A DNA stretch of 64,000 nt from the NCBI RefSeq assembly GCF_013373865.1, contig NC_050474.1, forward strand, positions 10,001-74,000, read 5' to 3'. Every line of letters starts with the position of its first letter. The stretch's first letter is position 1. Below the pieces are notes generated by a model. That model did not search any database and was not told where the DNA came from. It saw nothing but the letters and a program-made list of their open reading frames with translations. The stretch is from Monomorium pharaonis. Taxonomy: Eukaryota > Arthropoda > Insecta > Hymenoptera > Formicidae. The position numbers and the translations under genes are program-made. This document shows positions 32,215-45,152 of this stretch, piece after piece.

Positions 32215-35200
32215 CCCCCCTCTCTCCTCTCTTTGTCTTTCTCTCCTCTTCCCCCTTCCTCCTTTTTTCTCCCTCTTCCTTCTATCTCCCTTCCTCTCCC
32301 TTTTTTTCTGGCGCGTTCACGCATACGCACAAAACATATAGCATAATCATATATTTTTTTACATATGTATATCTAATTCTATCTACTAAACTAGATCATT
32401 AAGGACTATATTATTAACCTTAGGTCTGCATAGTTATTTTTCTGTATACATATAGATCTACTCGGGGATCTAGGGAATACCGGTGTCAGTCTTTTCCGCA
32501 AAGCGTGCTCGAAAAAATTATCATATTGATTAATTTTATTATCAATAAATTATAAATAATTAAAATATACAATATATTCATTTAGTAGTTAATTACTGAC
32601 CCAAGAAAAATATTCTGCTGTAGCTACTTAAAATATTTATTATTTTTTAAACTAATAGAGATAAACAAAAACATTTTTTATTAAAAAAATTTTTTTGAAA
32701 CTTAAAGAATATTGGGCAATTAAAATTTTAATTATTTTCAATAAAAAACTACAAAGTTTTAAGAACAATAAATTATCAAATTTTTATTTTTGACGGTTGG
32801 TTGGTAAAAATTAGTTTTTGTGTTGAGATAAACGAAATCGTCTTGTACTATGCTTGTGTGTGTATGGGTGTGCGTGCGTGCGTGTGTGTGTATGTGTATG
32901 TGTGAAGAAACTATGTTCAACTATGAATATTTCAAGATTTATATAATCGTTTAAATGATCCTAATATTTAATAGTTTAAGGCAGCAATCATGTAATTTTT
33001 TCCTTAGGGCGGAAACGTGAAAAGTGAAAAGTTTCATGTAACTATCTCTTTCTATTAGTGTTGAATAGAAAGAGACAGTAACTTGAAACTTTTCACTTTT
33101 TACGTTTCCGCCCTAGAGAAAAAATTACATGATCGATACTCAGATTGAGAACGGATCTTTCTATTTTTTCACAACTACCAATTTATATTATGTACTTGCA
33201 ATAAACAAGTATTGAACCCTTTATGTTTCAACATTATGTTTTAAGCAAATTTGTAAATAAATTCAATAATAATTTTTTTTCCGAAAAATCACAAATTTCT
33301 AATTTTAGTTGTGGTCAATACCTTCACCTGTATAACATATGTCAAGGTCGAGATATGTGATGTGTTACCTTATATTAATTGAATATGGATTGAATAAATG
33401 CTTTTACATATTAAAATGTCAACAAAAATGTTCAAAGATTATATATAGAAATGGACATTCCAATTCTCTTTTGTGTTTATTTAATCATACTTGCATTCCT
33501 TATACTGTAATATTAAAAATTATGAAAAATATAAATTTTGTAAATTTCTATTATTATTTATATTTGTCTAAATATTACATCCTTTTTTTAAGCACACAAA
33601 ATACTTTCTCTTGGAATACTGTTTCAATCATACAGACTGTTCTTTGCAGGTGACACCTTTATCAACGAAATTGCTGATCAGGACTAGTATTCGAGTTCCA
33701 AAACTAGGTTTGATGCTAGTCGGTTGGGGTGGCAACAACGGTAGCACCGTGACTGCAGCTTTATTGGCGAACAAGCTTAAATTATCATGGGAGGCCAAGG
33801 AAGGTCTGAAAACTGCCAATTGGTATGTTTTTTATTAATTTTTCTTAATTTATTTATTATTTAATGTAGACTATTTCAAGTACTGTTTGTATCTATACAA
33901 ACAAGTTAATAAAAACTCTTTAAAAAATCATTATTGTGGGAATCCTGAAGCAAATTACCGAAATTTTTTATTAAAAAATATCTTTGAATTAGTTTTACAA
34001 AATTCTAAATTCTTTTACACAATCAAAGTATGCGCCAAAATAAAGAGGACAAAGGGCGTTTTCATGTTAATAACAACTTTAATAACTTTAAAAAATTTTC
34101 AATATGTTAACCAATTTTTTATTATTAATATAAAATTATTTCTCTGAGAAGATTAAATATATAAAGTTACACGGAGAAAAATATTTTTGCTGTGACAACA
34201 AAACCTTCTTGCTTGCTACGGCATATTCGTTGTGACACCAAAAAAAATTTATTATAACTAATTTTTCACGATCTTGATCTTTACAGCAAAATATGTTTTG
34301 TCGGTACAACTAAACGAATTTTGTTAAGTAAATTTGTCCGTAGAATCAAATTAATTTGCTGTGAGAACAAGCCTGAAAACAGTCTGTTCTTGGCAAACAT
34401 ATTTTGTTAATATAGCAAAATCATCATTGCTGATACAAATTTGTCAGGACAGCAAATAAAATTTGTTATTGTAATCAAACTAGTTTAGCTGCGTTATTTC
34501 CCGCCAGTTAGTGCGCAGTGCCGCCAATTAGGCGAGCAGGCGGCTTAAGAGCCTAAACACAATGCCAGGCAACAGGCAATAGGAACAGAAATAATGAAGA
34601 AGAAAAAGAGAGAAAGGATCTTCTCTCTTTCTTTATTTCCTGTTCCTATTGCCTGTTGCCTGGCATTGTGTAATGGCCTTAACTGTCTCGGGAGTAAGCT
34701 GCAACCAACACGCTACGTAAAAACCACCCGCAGCGCGATTAAAGCAAACCAAAATCAGTTTTCTTTTCTGTGAAGGAGTTAGGCCGACTATCGATAGTGC
34801 TGCGCACTAACTGGCGGGCGAGCCTAAGGTTGCCCGATGTGGCGAAGAACCGCCATATAATACTTTTACAGAATGTATTTAGACGCAGGTAGATTTATAT
34901 GTAATTACAGGTTTATTCGTTTTTAAAAAATCTTTTTTTCTATTCTAGCAAATTTTGCTCGTTCAGCAAAATTCCATAGTTGATACAACAAAAATACTTC
35001 GCTGGCAGAACAGAAATTGTTTTGCTCTTCTAACTAGAGAATTTACTAATTCAGCAAAACCATTTTTCAACTAGTAAAATTAGTACTCTTAGCAAATCGT
35101 GATTTTGCTATCCATATAATAACTAATGAAATTTGCTAGGACAGCATAAAATTTGCTGTGCCAGCAAATTATTTTTTTTCCGTGTTTAGATTAAAGATAT

Positions 35201-37859
35201 TTCAGAATTTTATTTCTCTATTTTGTATGTCCATTATTTAGTATTATCTGTATAATAAATTAATTTATTTGAAATTTATATTTTTTGTCAAAAAGCTTCT
35301 GAAAGGAGAGAACAGTTGTAGTTTCTTTATTCAATTAATATTTTTATTTTTAACACTTATATTAATCTTACGATTCAAATTTATATTATTAGACGTGTTC
35401 AGCAGACGAAGCGAATAAGTGAACGCTCCATTGGTTCTTGTCTTTGCTTCTTCGCTGGATTTAAAAGCAGAAACCAATCATAGTAAAGAATTACTAAGCG
35501 TTCGCTCATAACCAGTAGTAGCACCCCGTGTCGGCACCTTTGATCTCCGCGTGGAGGTCCACGTGACCATCCGCCATTAAAATTCTGGACAGCAATCATG
35601 TAACTTTTTTCTTAGGGTGGAAAGTGAAAAGTGAAAAGTTTTATATAATTATCTCTTTCTATTAGTGTTGAATAGAAAGAGACGATAATTTGAAACTTTT
35701 CACTTTTCACGTTTCCGCTCTAGGGAAAAAATTACATGATTGATACCCAGAACCGAATAGAGAAAGTAATGATAGTGCCCCATCAACCTAGTTTCGAAAT
35801 TACGAAAACTTACTTTTCAATATCTTTGGGATAACGAAAAAAAACTGCATTATGAATTACCAGTATTCTTATTGCATTGTTTAACACTGCACTTATTATA
35901 ACCCATTTTTTTAAATAATCTTAAAATAATCTTATCTGGGCACGTGTGTACACGTATGTATGTACATATATACGTTCCTGACGCCTTGAATCTGATTAGG
36001 GGCTGCCCAAAACAAAAGCTGCGCAGCGTGATCTGCGCGCATTTTTTCGCTAAGTGGCACTACTGGTTATACTGTGGTTCACTGATCCGCTCGGTCTACT
36101 GAACGCGCCTACTAATACAAATTTGAATTGTAAGGTTAATTATAGTGTTAAAAATACAAATATTAATTAAATAAAGAAACTATAACTGTTCTCTCCTTTC
36201 AGAAGCTTTTGAAGAACTCATTTTGTATCCACTTTAATCTCGTATCTTTATTCCTTTTCTTTTTGCACATATACAGCTTTTATTTTTTTTCCACCATTTC
36301 CACTTTATTTCCATTATATATGTTTCAGGTATGGATCTCTGACGCAGGCGTCTACCGTGAAATTGGGCAGAAGAGTTAAAGGGGAAGACATTTATGTGCC
36401 CATTTCCAGCATGTTGCCTATGGTAAATCCTGATGACATCGAAATCGATGGCTGGGATATTTCGGATGTCAATCTCGCACAAGCCATGACGCGTGCTAAG
36501 GTTCTGGACGTAAACCTACAGGTACTGTTACGGCCCTACATGGTTGACATGCGGCCCAGGAAGAGCATATATTATCCCGATTTCATCGCTTCGAATCAGG
36601 TAATTATAATTTCGATAGGATTCAATTTTGCTTCTGCGTAAATAAAATATATACGCGAAATTGATCTTTGCTAATGGATTATAAAATCTAAATAATCCAT
36701 GAAAATTCTCGCATAGAATCTTCAGTTTTCTTACATACAATATGAATTCTCGTCTATCTTCTGTTGAAAATTCAACAATATAATTATCTAATTACTATTA
36801 TAATATTTAAGACTTAAATAACTATCAGATACCAATTAATTTCTTAAATTTTAAGCAATAATAAAATGCAAAATCTTAATTTACTATTTTTGACATTAGA
36901 CAAAATTATCTTCAGTTTTTTACGTATGATTTCCTATTTCTTCAGGCAGCATTAAAGAAATGTGCAGAACTTGTTCCTTACCTCAAAATTTATTTTGCAA
37001 ATTATATTTATGCTAAATTTATTTGAAATTCTCTTAATTTATTTTACTATATGTAATTTTAATGTAAAGAATGTTGGGTAAATTATAATTATATATGTTA
37101 TTATCAGAGATCAAACTAATAACTACATTGAATTTAAATTTGTATGTACGACATTAAAAAATCTAGCGAAAAAGATATGCGTGCGCATCGTGAATGTAAT
37201 GTGTGTGTGCGTGTGTGCATGTGTGCGTGCGTACATGGTGTATGTGTATGCATGTGTGTGGTGTATGGTATATGTGTGGGGGAGGGAAGGGGGGTCGAAA
37301 AACAAAGTCGTGCGTGCGTGTGTGTAAAAACTGAAAATTATAGTTCTAATTACTGCGTTATGTACTCGTAAAAATATATAATTTTTTGAATTTATTTTTA
37401 TCTATAATTTCTATAAAAAATTCAACTATGTTATTGTGGAATGTTGTCATTTTTTGGAATAAAGATAGACGATAAATCATTATCTATGCAAGAAAATTAA
37501 AGGTAAGAGTGCGTCGAAATCCATAGGTTATACAATTAGATTTTATAATATTGTTTCTAATTTAAGAAGTTAAATTATATTGTTAGTTTTTCAAGACGGA
37601 AAATCATTATACGGTACCACGTAAGAAAACTGAAGGTGACAACGCGTTCAACTGTGAAACAAGAGGTATCAATAATTTTCAATGTCTTCAACATTCTATA
37701 AATATAACAAGAAATGACACAAAATTATTTTTATATCGTAACAATATAAAAAATCTTTGAATTTTATTTGGAAAAAATTAAATATGTGCGCGCGTACATA
37801 CACACACACACACGCGCGCGCGCGCGCGCGCCCGCGTTTGTGTATTTTTTTATTGTATA

Positions 37860-37893
<34 letters not shown>

Positions 37894-40800
37894 TTATGTA
37901 ACTAAACACATGTACATATATACAGGATGTCCCATTTTAGTTGCTTAATTGAAATATCTTGCAAGAAACGTATTAAAAAAAAAATATTTCGATTGAAAGT
38001 TGCATTCTTTGTAAGAAAACAATAAAATTGTTATATGAAGATAAAACAACTTCTTAAAAAATGTAATAAAGATCATCACCATATTTTAAAATAAAATTGT
38101 ATTTGATTTTTATATATAATAAGATACCTTATCAAAAATTGAGATATTTTATATTTTGTACAAAAATTTAGTTTTTATGTTAAAATTTAGTTATTTGTAA
38201 ACCATTTTTTAATAACTCTAATCTTTATTAACTCTACTTTTATATGCAGACTGGTATTATTTGAAAAATATTGGAAAAATTTTATGTTATTCCATTTATA
38301 TGACAAATATGATAACTTTTATAGAAAAAATTAATATTTTCAAAAACTGATTTTATTATTTGTTCGACTTTTGATCATAATTTAAAAAAAATTTTTTTTT
38401 TTTTTTAATTTTTCGAAATATTAGGGCAGTTAAAATTGGGACGTCCCGTGTGTGTATGTGTGTGTGTATATATAGTTATGTGTGATGTATACACACATAT
38501 GTATATACACATAAAATTATTTTATAAGATTAATATATTGTTTACTTTTTCATCAATTAAATAATTACTTTTCTTTCATCATTGTCATTATATAAAATAA
38601 TAAATATTTGCGAAATTTATTTACAAAGGGCAAAAGAGCAAATAATATCATCATGGGCACAAAGATCGAGCAACTTAACTCGATTCGCAATGATATAGTG
38701 CAGTTCAAGGCTACAAAAGGTCTCGACCAAGTTATTGTTCTGTGGACCGCAAATACCGAAAGATTCTCAGAGATCATAACAGGCGTCAACGATACAGCTG
38801 ACAATCTGTTGAAGGCAATCGAGGAAGATCACTCAGAAATCAGTCCCAGCACGATGTTCGCTATAGCGGCTGCTTTAGAAGGAGTATGATTAAACTTGAA
38901 ATATGATTTATTCTTTTCTCTTTGTAATAAGGAAAAAGAGATGCTTCTCCAAATTGCTATTTAACAAAAGTGTCAGTTATGTAATGGAGTAAATATAAGA
39001 TATAGATTACAACTAAATTTTTTTCGACTTGAGAATCAAAAAAAGATCAATTTAGTAAATCAATTCAATGATAACATTTAAAATAAGATGGAACAATGAA
39101 TAATATTAATGATAATGATGAATAATAATTATTATAAGAACTAAAAAAAAGAAATATAATTTTGAATAACTTAGTCTTTGCGACATGAAAGTATAATTCT
39201 TAAAATATATTCTCAAACAATAATAATAAAACTAATAAAATTAATGATACTTGATAATAATTGAGAATCTGTAACTAAACCCTTAGGCACACGAAACGAT
39301 TTTCCATGCTAGATTGTATATGAGACGTCTTACTACGTATCCTCATTGGCTTACGATTGGCGACATAATCATCCGAGCCAATCAGGACACATATTAAGAC
39401 GCCTCGTATGCGATCTAGCATGAAAAATCGTATCGTATGCCGAAGGCTTTACTCATAAAAAATTTTCTTTATACAAGAAGTTATATTACAATTTTTTGTG
39501 TATTCTTTTTTGCTTACATCTTTTATAAAACATTATAACTTTATGTATATTTGTATATATTTATTAGCAAAGAAACCACTTAAAATTGTGGTAGATGGAA
39601 AAATGCATATATATAGACAATTATATTTAAACAAGTTTTTCAGTGTACTTACATTAATGGATCACCACAAAACACCTTTGTGCCGGGTGCTCTTGAACTA
39701 GCCAAGAGGCAGAAGACGTTCATCGGTGGCGACGATTTCAAATCTGGTCAAACAAAGCTTAAATCTGTACTTGTGGATTTCCTCGTATCAGCTGGTATAA
39801 AACCAATGTCGATTGTCAGCTACAACCATTTAGGAAATAACGATGGTTACAATCTATCTGCACCACAGCAATTTCGCTCAAAAGAGGTACGTAATGGGAA
39901 AAACTATATATATATATATATATTAGTTTTATAGACAGTCAATTAAATCTCTTATCGACCAAGATGTTTTAAAGAAGGGTTTTTAATTTTCTAAATTTGT
40001 ATTTAAAATATTTATTCTTCTTACACACAACTCTAAAATCTTTAAAATTACTTGTTAGCTTGTTAAGAACATTAATTATTTTGTGTATTACAAGATATTT
40101 TACGACTTGTATAAACTTGTATCACTCAGATTGTATGTATGGGTGCATGTGTACATACTAATACGCGAGTATTGATATTAATAATTAAATACTAATAATT
40201 TTACATTATACATAATATACATAATATTATATATATATAGAGAAAAGGCACTGAATTTGGAACAGTTTCCTAAATTGGAATTCCCTTATTTTTTGGAAAT
40301 TAAACATCACATTATACGAATACCGAAAAAATATGATCTGCTTAGTTAATTAAAGAAATAAAAACCCATATTTCATACATTTATATCTTTTTCTATATAA
40401 AATCTGCTAAAAACGAATTCGTCAAAAGTGAGAGTTATATGTGCACGATTCTGTTCCTTAAACAAGCCTAATGGAATAACATTGAGTCTGTCGGACTACG
40501 TAATACATAATAAGATGTATAAATCAATAAAATGTAACATTAATACTTCGATTGTATACAAATTCTAAATTAGGCGCCCATTTCGTCAAATGCTCTTTTT
40601 GACATATATTACGAATACATTAATTATTAAAAAAATATAAAACAGTATTACAAAAATTACTATATCATTTAATAGAAGATACTTTCTAATTTGTATTCAT
40701 GTTCTCAACATTGTTTTTCTAACTATTATTTAAGAAATATTGTCCAAAAACGAAGTGGTGTTCCAAATTCGCCTTTTCCATACATATTTATGTTTATTAT

Positions 40801-41980
40801 ATTATTTTTTATTTTTATAGAACTTTATTTGAAAATACCATGTCATCATATATATATAATTATTCTCATATACAGATCTCCAAGAGTAACGTTGTAGATG
40901 ATATGGTGGAATCCAACAAGATTCTTTACAAGCCTGGAGAAAAGCCAGACCACTGCATTGTCATCAAATATGTTCCCTATGTTGGTAAGTATAAGCACAT
41001 ATCTTTTGCATTTGTACGTCATAATAACGTCTTTCATGATAAATACAAGAATTTTTTCCCTCTGTGCGCGCGCGCGAATATCTATATATTTTAAAGCAAT
41101 TATGGCTGCATTTTCATCCCTTTGGCGCTGACAGCATTGTCATCATCAACAAAAATTGAAATAGCTTAATGTCGCCAGTAATTATAGTCAAAGAATGAGT
41201 TGAATAGTAGTCGACAAATTGGCAATATTTTATTATAAATCACATTGTTATCATCATTTCATCCTTGTTGTTCATTAAATATTAAACAAGGACAAATAAT
41301 ACAATCGTAAGCATCAAAGAGAACGCAGTCTATATGTGTTACTATTAGAGATATATCACACAGTTTTTTGTTACAACGTTTCTATTATAACATTTTTAAC
41401 TTTTTTCATTAAATTCTCAGAATCTTTAAAATGCTTAAAATTCTTAATTCGAAATATCAAAAATTAAGATTTCTTAAAACTCATAAAATCCTCAAAAAAT
41501 ACTTAAAATTTTTTTGAAAAACTTGATAAATTCTTTAAAAATGAAATTTTCTTGAATTTTCACTGAAATATTACTTGATATTTTCTTTATATTTTCCCAG
41601 GTGACAGCAAGAGAGCCATGGATGAATATACTTCGGAAATCATGCTAGGTGGTCACAACACCATTGTGATCCATAATACGTGTGAAGATTCACTTCTCGC
41701 AACTCCCATCATTCTTGACCTTGTCATTTTGGCTGAACTTTGTTCTCGTATCACCTTCAAGAGAGCGGATTCTATCAATAACGAAGAATTTTCTGGCTTC
41801 CATAGTGTACTCTCTATTTTATCATATCTCTGCAAAGCTCCATTAGTGCCACATGGCACTCCAGTGGTGAACGCCTTGTTTCGACAACGGGCTGCCATCG
41901 AGAATATCCTGCGAGCCTGTTTGTCATTGCCACCGGAGAATAACATGTTGCTTGAACACAAAGTCAGCTTCAAAATTTAA
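30678..41980 (+). CDS. Inos: Inositol-3-phosphate synthase
   Basis: Converts glucose 6-phosphate to 1D-myo-inositol 3-phosphate with NAD, the committed step of inositol synthesis, in the cytosol. Seven exons join in phase: 30678-30812, 33650-33822, 36329-36599, 38629-38883, 39644-39886, 40876-40984, 41601-41980, giving 521 residues, close to the usual 510-560. Landmarks are the NAD-binding GWGGNNGSTV in exon 2, VLWTANTERFSE and DNLLKAIEEDHSEISPST in exon 4, INGSPQNTFVPG and SYNHLGNNDGYNLS in exon 5, and VPYVGDSKRAMDEY across the exon 6-7 junction. The gene appears intact. Introns 1-5 are long and hold several transposon-derived inserts. The start ATG is the first in frame and matches the usual N-terminus (VNSPRVHYSEDFIEAEYEYQ). 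Confidence 0.97.
31595..31939. repeat. Inverted-repeat element in inositol synthase intron 1
   Basis: CCCAGATAGCACAAAATATT at the left pairs with AATATTTTGTGCTATCTGGG at the right, about 345 bp. It is very AT-rich inside. Confidence 0.85.
31963..32330. repeat. CT-rich and (TAATC)n low-complexity tract
   Basis: (CT)n at 31963-32011, about eight copies of the pentamer TAATC at 32090-32131, then a long CT/CCT tract. Minus-strand ORFs over it are artefacts. Confidence 0.93.
32982..33143. repeat. Palindromic MITE, 'cagcaatcatgtaa' family, copy 1
   Basis: GCAGCAATCATGTAATTTTT pairs with AAAAATTACATGATCGATAC; the arms continue through CGGAAACGTGAAAAGTGAAA to its inverse. Other copies are at 35590-35750 and 49243-49405. 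Confidence 0.85.
34169..35187. repeat. ~1-kb inverted-repeat element in inositol synthase intron 2, with nested elements
   Basis: The outer ends are ACACGGAGAAAAATA and TATTTTTTTTCCGTGT-like, and the outer zones repeat short TTTGCTGT/ACAGCAAA motifs many times. Nested inside is an element with CCCGCCAGTTAGTGCGCA and TGCGCACTAACTGGCGGG ends (34499-34820). That in turn contains the 34551-34680 hairpin element, giving three levels of nesting. Confidence 0.75.
34551..34680. repeat. Palindromic MITE, 'aatgccaggcaacagg' family
   Basis: GCCTAAACACAATGCCAGGC pairs with GCCTGGCATTGTGTAATGGC, with arms through AACAGGCAATAGGAACAG. Relatives are at 48505-48580 (half) and 49201-49501 (interrupted). Confidence 0.85.
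35590..35750. repeat. Palindromic MITE, 'cagcaatcatgtaa' family, copy 2
   Basis: Same arms and same length as 32982-33143, with a few substitutions. Confidence 0.85.
37190..37330. repeat. GT-rich microsatellite region
   Basis: Irregular GTGTGTGC/GCATGTGTG repeats in intron 3 of the inositol synthase gene. ORFs on both strands over it are low-complexity. Confidence 0.85.
37795..37895. repeat. (CA)n(CG)n(AT)n(T)n compound microsatellite
   Basis: Consecutive CA, CGCG, TATA and poly-T runs in intron 3 of the inositol synthase gene. Confidence 0.9.
37922..38452. repeat. Inverted-repeat element with GGATGTCCCATTTTA ends
   Basis: AGGATGTCCCATTTTAG at the left and GTTAAAATTGGGACGTCCC at the right are imperfect inverted partners about 530 bp apart in intron 3 of the inositol synthase gene. 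There is no ORF. Confidence 0.65.
39281..39450. repeat. Palindromic MITE, 'gcacacgaaacgattttcca' family
   Basis: CCTTAGGCACACGAAACGAT pairs with ATCGTATCGTATGCCGAAGG. It is the uninterrupted relative of 14262-14979 and lies in intron 4 of the inositol synthase gene. Confidence 0.85.
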
Positions 41981-44598
41981 AGAGTATTCAGTGATGACGA
42001 AATGAGAATAAAAAGGAAGAGAAAGAAAGAAAAGGAAAGAAATGGGAGAGATATAAGAAATGAGGGTGAAAGAGATAAGGATAGGAAAGTTTTTAAGTGA
42101 TAATGAAAAGTGTTAATCTCGTTTGTTATCACACGAAAGAAAATTAGTAGTATTTTTTTAGTTCTTTTCACTCTCTTTATATAATATCAAATATTGGATA
42201 TATAAGAGAGGAACACACACATGTATACTGTGCTGATCTCGAGACTATAAAAGACGAGAAATTTTGAGGACTGATTTTCTAATTTTATTAATGGGCTAAT
42301 ATTAATGGGCAATCAATTCAATTTTGATATAAAAATATATCAACATCAACAAAATTAATATTCCAATGACTATAGATTTTTCTTTATAATTTCGAATATT
42401 TTTTTAGTTGTATTAATTGTAATTATAAAGGACTTTTGTTAGGGATGTGCTAGATTATTGTTAATCAAAATTATTCATTGTAGCTAAATTTTTCAGCAAA
42501 TATTGCTGCAATAATAAAGTTATTTTTAATATTAAATTGTCAATTAAAATTGTTCATCAAAATTAGAACATCATTTTTTACTTTTTTTTCTTATTATAAA
42601 TATTACATATAATAATTTCGTTGTTGATTTGTAATTTTCAATTCTTTATTTTTAATTAATTTATCAAAAACTGATGTATTTATATTGATTCTTTAATCAA
42701 TCTAATTAATTCTAAAAGAAATATATTTTGATTAAATAAAATTATTAACAAATGATATAAATAGATATACACAACAACGTATATGAACGTGTGTATCCAT
42801 GTATGCGCGCGTGCATGCGTGCATGCGTGCGTGCGTGTGTGTGTGTGTGTGTGTATGTAAAACTGAAAAAGTAATTAAGAATGTGTAGTTTAAATAATGA
42901 GTTGCAAACCATATACACATACATATGTATGGTCTGTCTGTCTGTCTGTGTATGTATGTGTAATTGATAGAGATTACCAATTAATCCTCAACAAATACAT
43001 GTTTTGTTAATTTGATAGTCTTTAGTGGAAAGTCTTTAATTTAAAAAAATTGATTAAAGATGTGAAGAAATAACTTTTGAGATCCCGCCTTTTCCTCACA
43101 ACTTATCTGCATTAAGAAGCAAATGTATATATTCCACTCGAGTACCCTTTTGAATAGTATATAATTCCTCAATTATTACCGTACATGTTTTAGCTTGTAT
43201 TCCATGAAAATTTTAAATTTAAAAAAATTACTCAAAAAGCTATTTTTATACAGACATTACACATTCCAATAATTGTATCTTGATAGTTTTGTATCATTAT
43301 TATCGTTATTAATATCATGATTTCCTTGTTATCAATTGATTACACTGTACGTGTTACACTGTAATATATATTTACATAGATCATAATATTACATAAAATC
43401 TCTCACAATAGTGTACAATAAAATTTATATGTAGCATTTCTCACATCATTTTCGAAATTATATTCAGATTCTTAATTATCTATTTTTTTCTGATATTCCA
43501 TCAGCATGTGGTTTTGATTATGACGTTTGTGGCATGCATGCCTTTTAATTTAATATTTAGAAAATCTGCGAAAATATATACACAACCAATTTTGCAATGT
43601 AGAACAGGCACTTATGCCACTTATGTTTGTATCGACAACAATGCGAGAGATTCTTTGAGATTTTAAATGTGAACATTTTGACGTGAATTTTGTAATTTTC
43701 TTTCACAGACGATCACTTAATATATTAATTTGTAGCAAATAAAATGTTAAGATTTTTCTTTTTCACTGTACATGTTTAACAAGTCACAGCTTGACTGTGT
43801 TAAAGAATAAAATGTATTTTTATTCATACGTATGTCATGTATTTCACATATAAAATTTGTAAATATTTATACCTATGATTTCTCCACTGAAATAATACAA
43901 CCGGAACGTGTGCAAGCGCCAGTGTCGCGATCCAGTAAAGAGGGTTCTTCTTTAACCCGATGGTTTTCTGTTCTTCTCAGGACACAGTACCACGACTTCA
44001 CAGAATGTTGGAGTAACAATCATGGAGGTAAATTGTACTTCTTATAGTAAAGAGAGTCCTATGTCCTAAAGAGGTATCCTTATCCTTGTCACTTTTTGAC
44101 TACGCATTCATAAACTTTTACAAGATTGTACAGTCACGAGAAAAAAAAATTTTCATACATCGATATATCTAATAATCGAAAATCGATAATTATCCGAATG
44201 TCGATATCGACTCAGATTTTTTGTCGGTAAGTAGGAAATCAATAATTTTTAAATCTGTTAATGCAACCCGACCATAACTGACCATAACCAACCGTCCACC
44301 ACAGTCCCAATAATTAACCAGTAATCCCATTCCGAAACTCCCACTAATCTCAATTCACCTACGTGAACGCTTCGAACACAACTTGAACGCGACGGCTCGC
44401 AGATCACGAAGTGTCACGAATAGACGGAGCGCCATGGTGCGTGAGTGTGCTCGGGCTCGGAATCGCGGCATAGGTCACAACATGAAGCGCTCACGCTGCT
44501 CGCAAAACGTCATCCGTTATCACACTTTTCAGCTACGATCGCGTTTGACACAATTGCCACGTAATATGTGCTCGTAGACCTCATAGCTGTCAGTAACT
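41981..44598. other. Intergenic region between inositol synthase and PAPS synthetase
   Basis: I see no gene. AATAAA occurs at 42007, very close to the upstream stop codon. There is a (GT)n run at 42820-42853, then AT-rich DNA. A GC-richer segment from about 44250 to 44600 directly before the PAPS synthetase ATG is a likely promoter/5' UTR. Confidence 0.6.
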
Positions 44599-45120
44599 AT
44601 GATCATGTCATCAAGTAACGCTGAGCAGGGTGTCACACCGCCACCGAATAAAAAAATGATGGTATGTGTGATATTACTTGTTTCTCCTCGTGCAATATGA
44701 AATTTAAGAAATATAATGAAACAAGATACTCGACATTCGGTTTCATACAAAGTATACACAATATTAAACTATGGACCTATTCGCTTTAACTCGATATTTC
44801 CTGCTGTGTTCCAGAGTATACGTGTCAGAAGTAGGAGCAAGCAGGTTTCAAGATTTTTAATTCAAGATTTTTATTGTTGATTATGTTGTTGAGCGCATTA
44901 TGAGAATAATAGGATGTTCTTTGAGAGAACAAGAATATCTTGTTTGTCTAGCTGAAAGTCTAATATCTAATTTTATTTTGAAATGTATATATTCTTTATG
45001 TAAAAGTTTTACTTTTGAAAATCTGAACTATAATAATTGCTTTTCATTGCTTTCGTATTAATTATCTTGGAAATTGACATAATCATGAAAATAGATAAGA
45101 TTAGATAAACAATGTTTTTT

Positions 45121-45152
<32 letters not shown>

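Noticed and set aside
32127..32330. Arg/Glu-rich minus-strand ORF
   Set aside because: Low-complexity CT tract in an intron.
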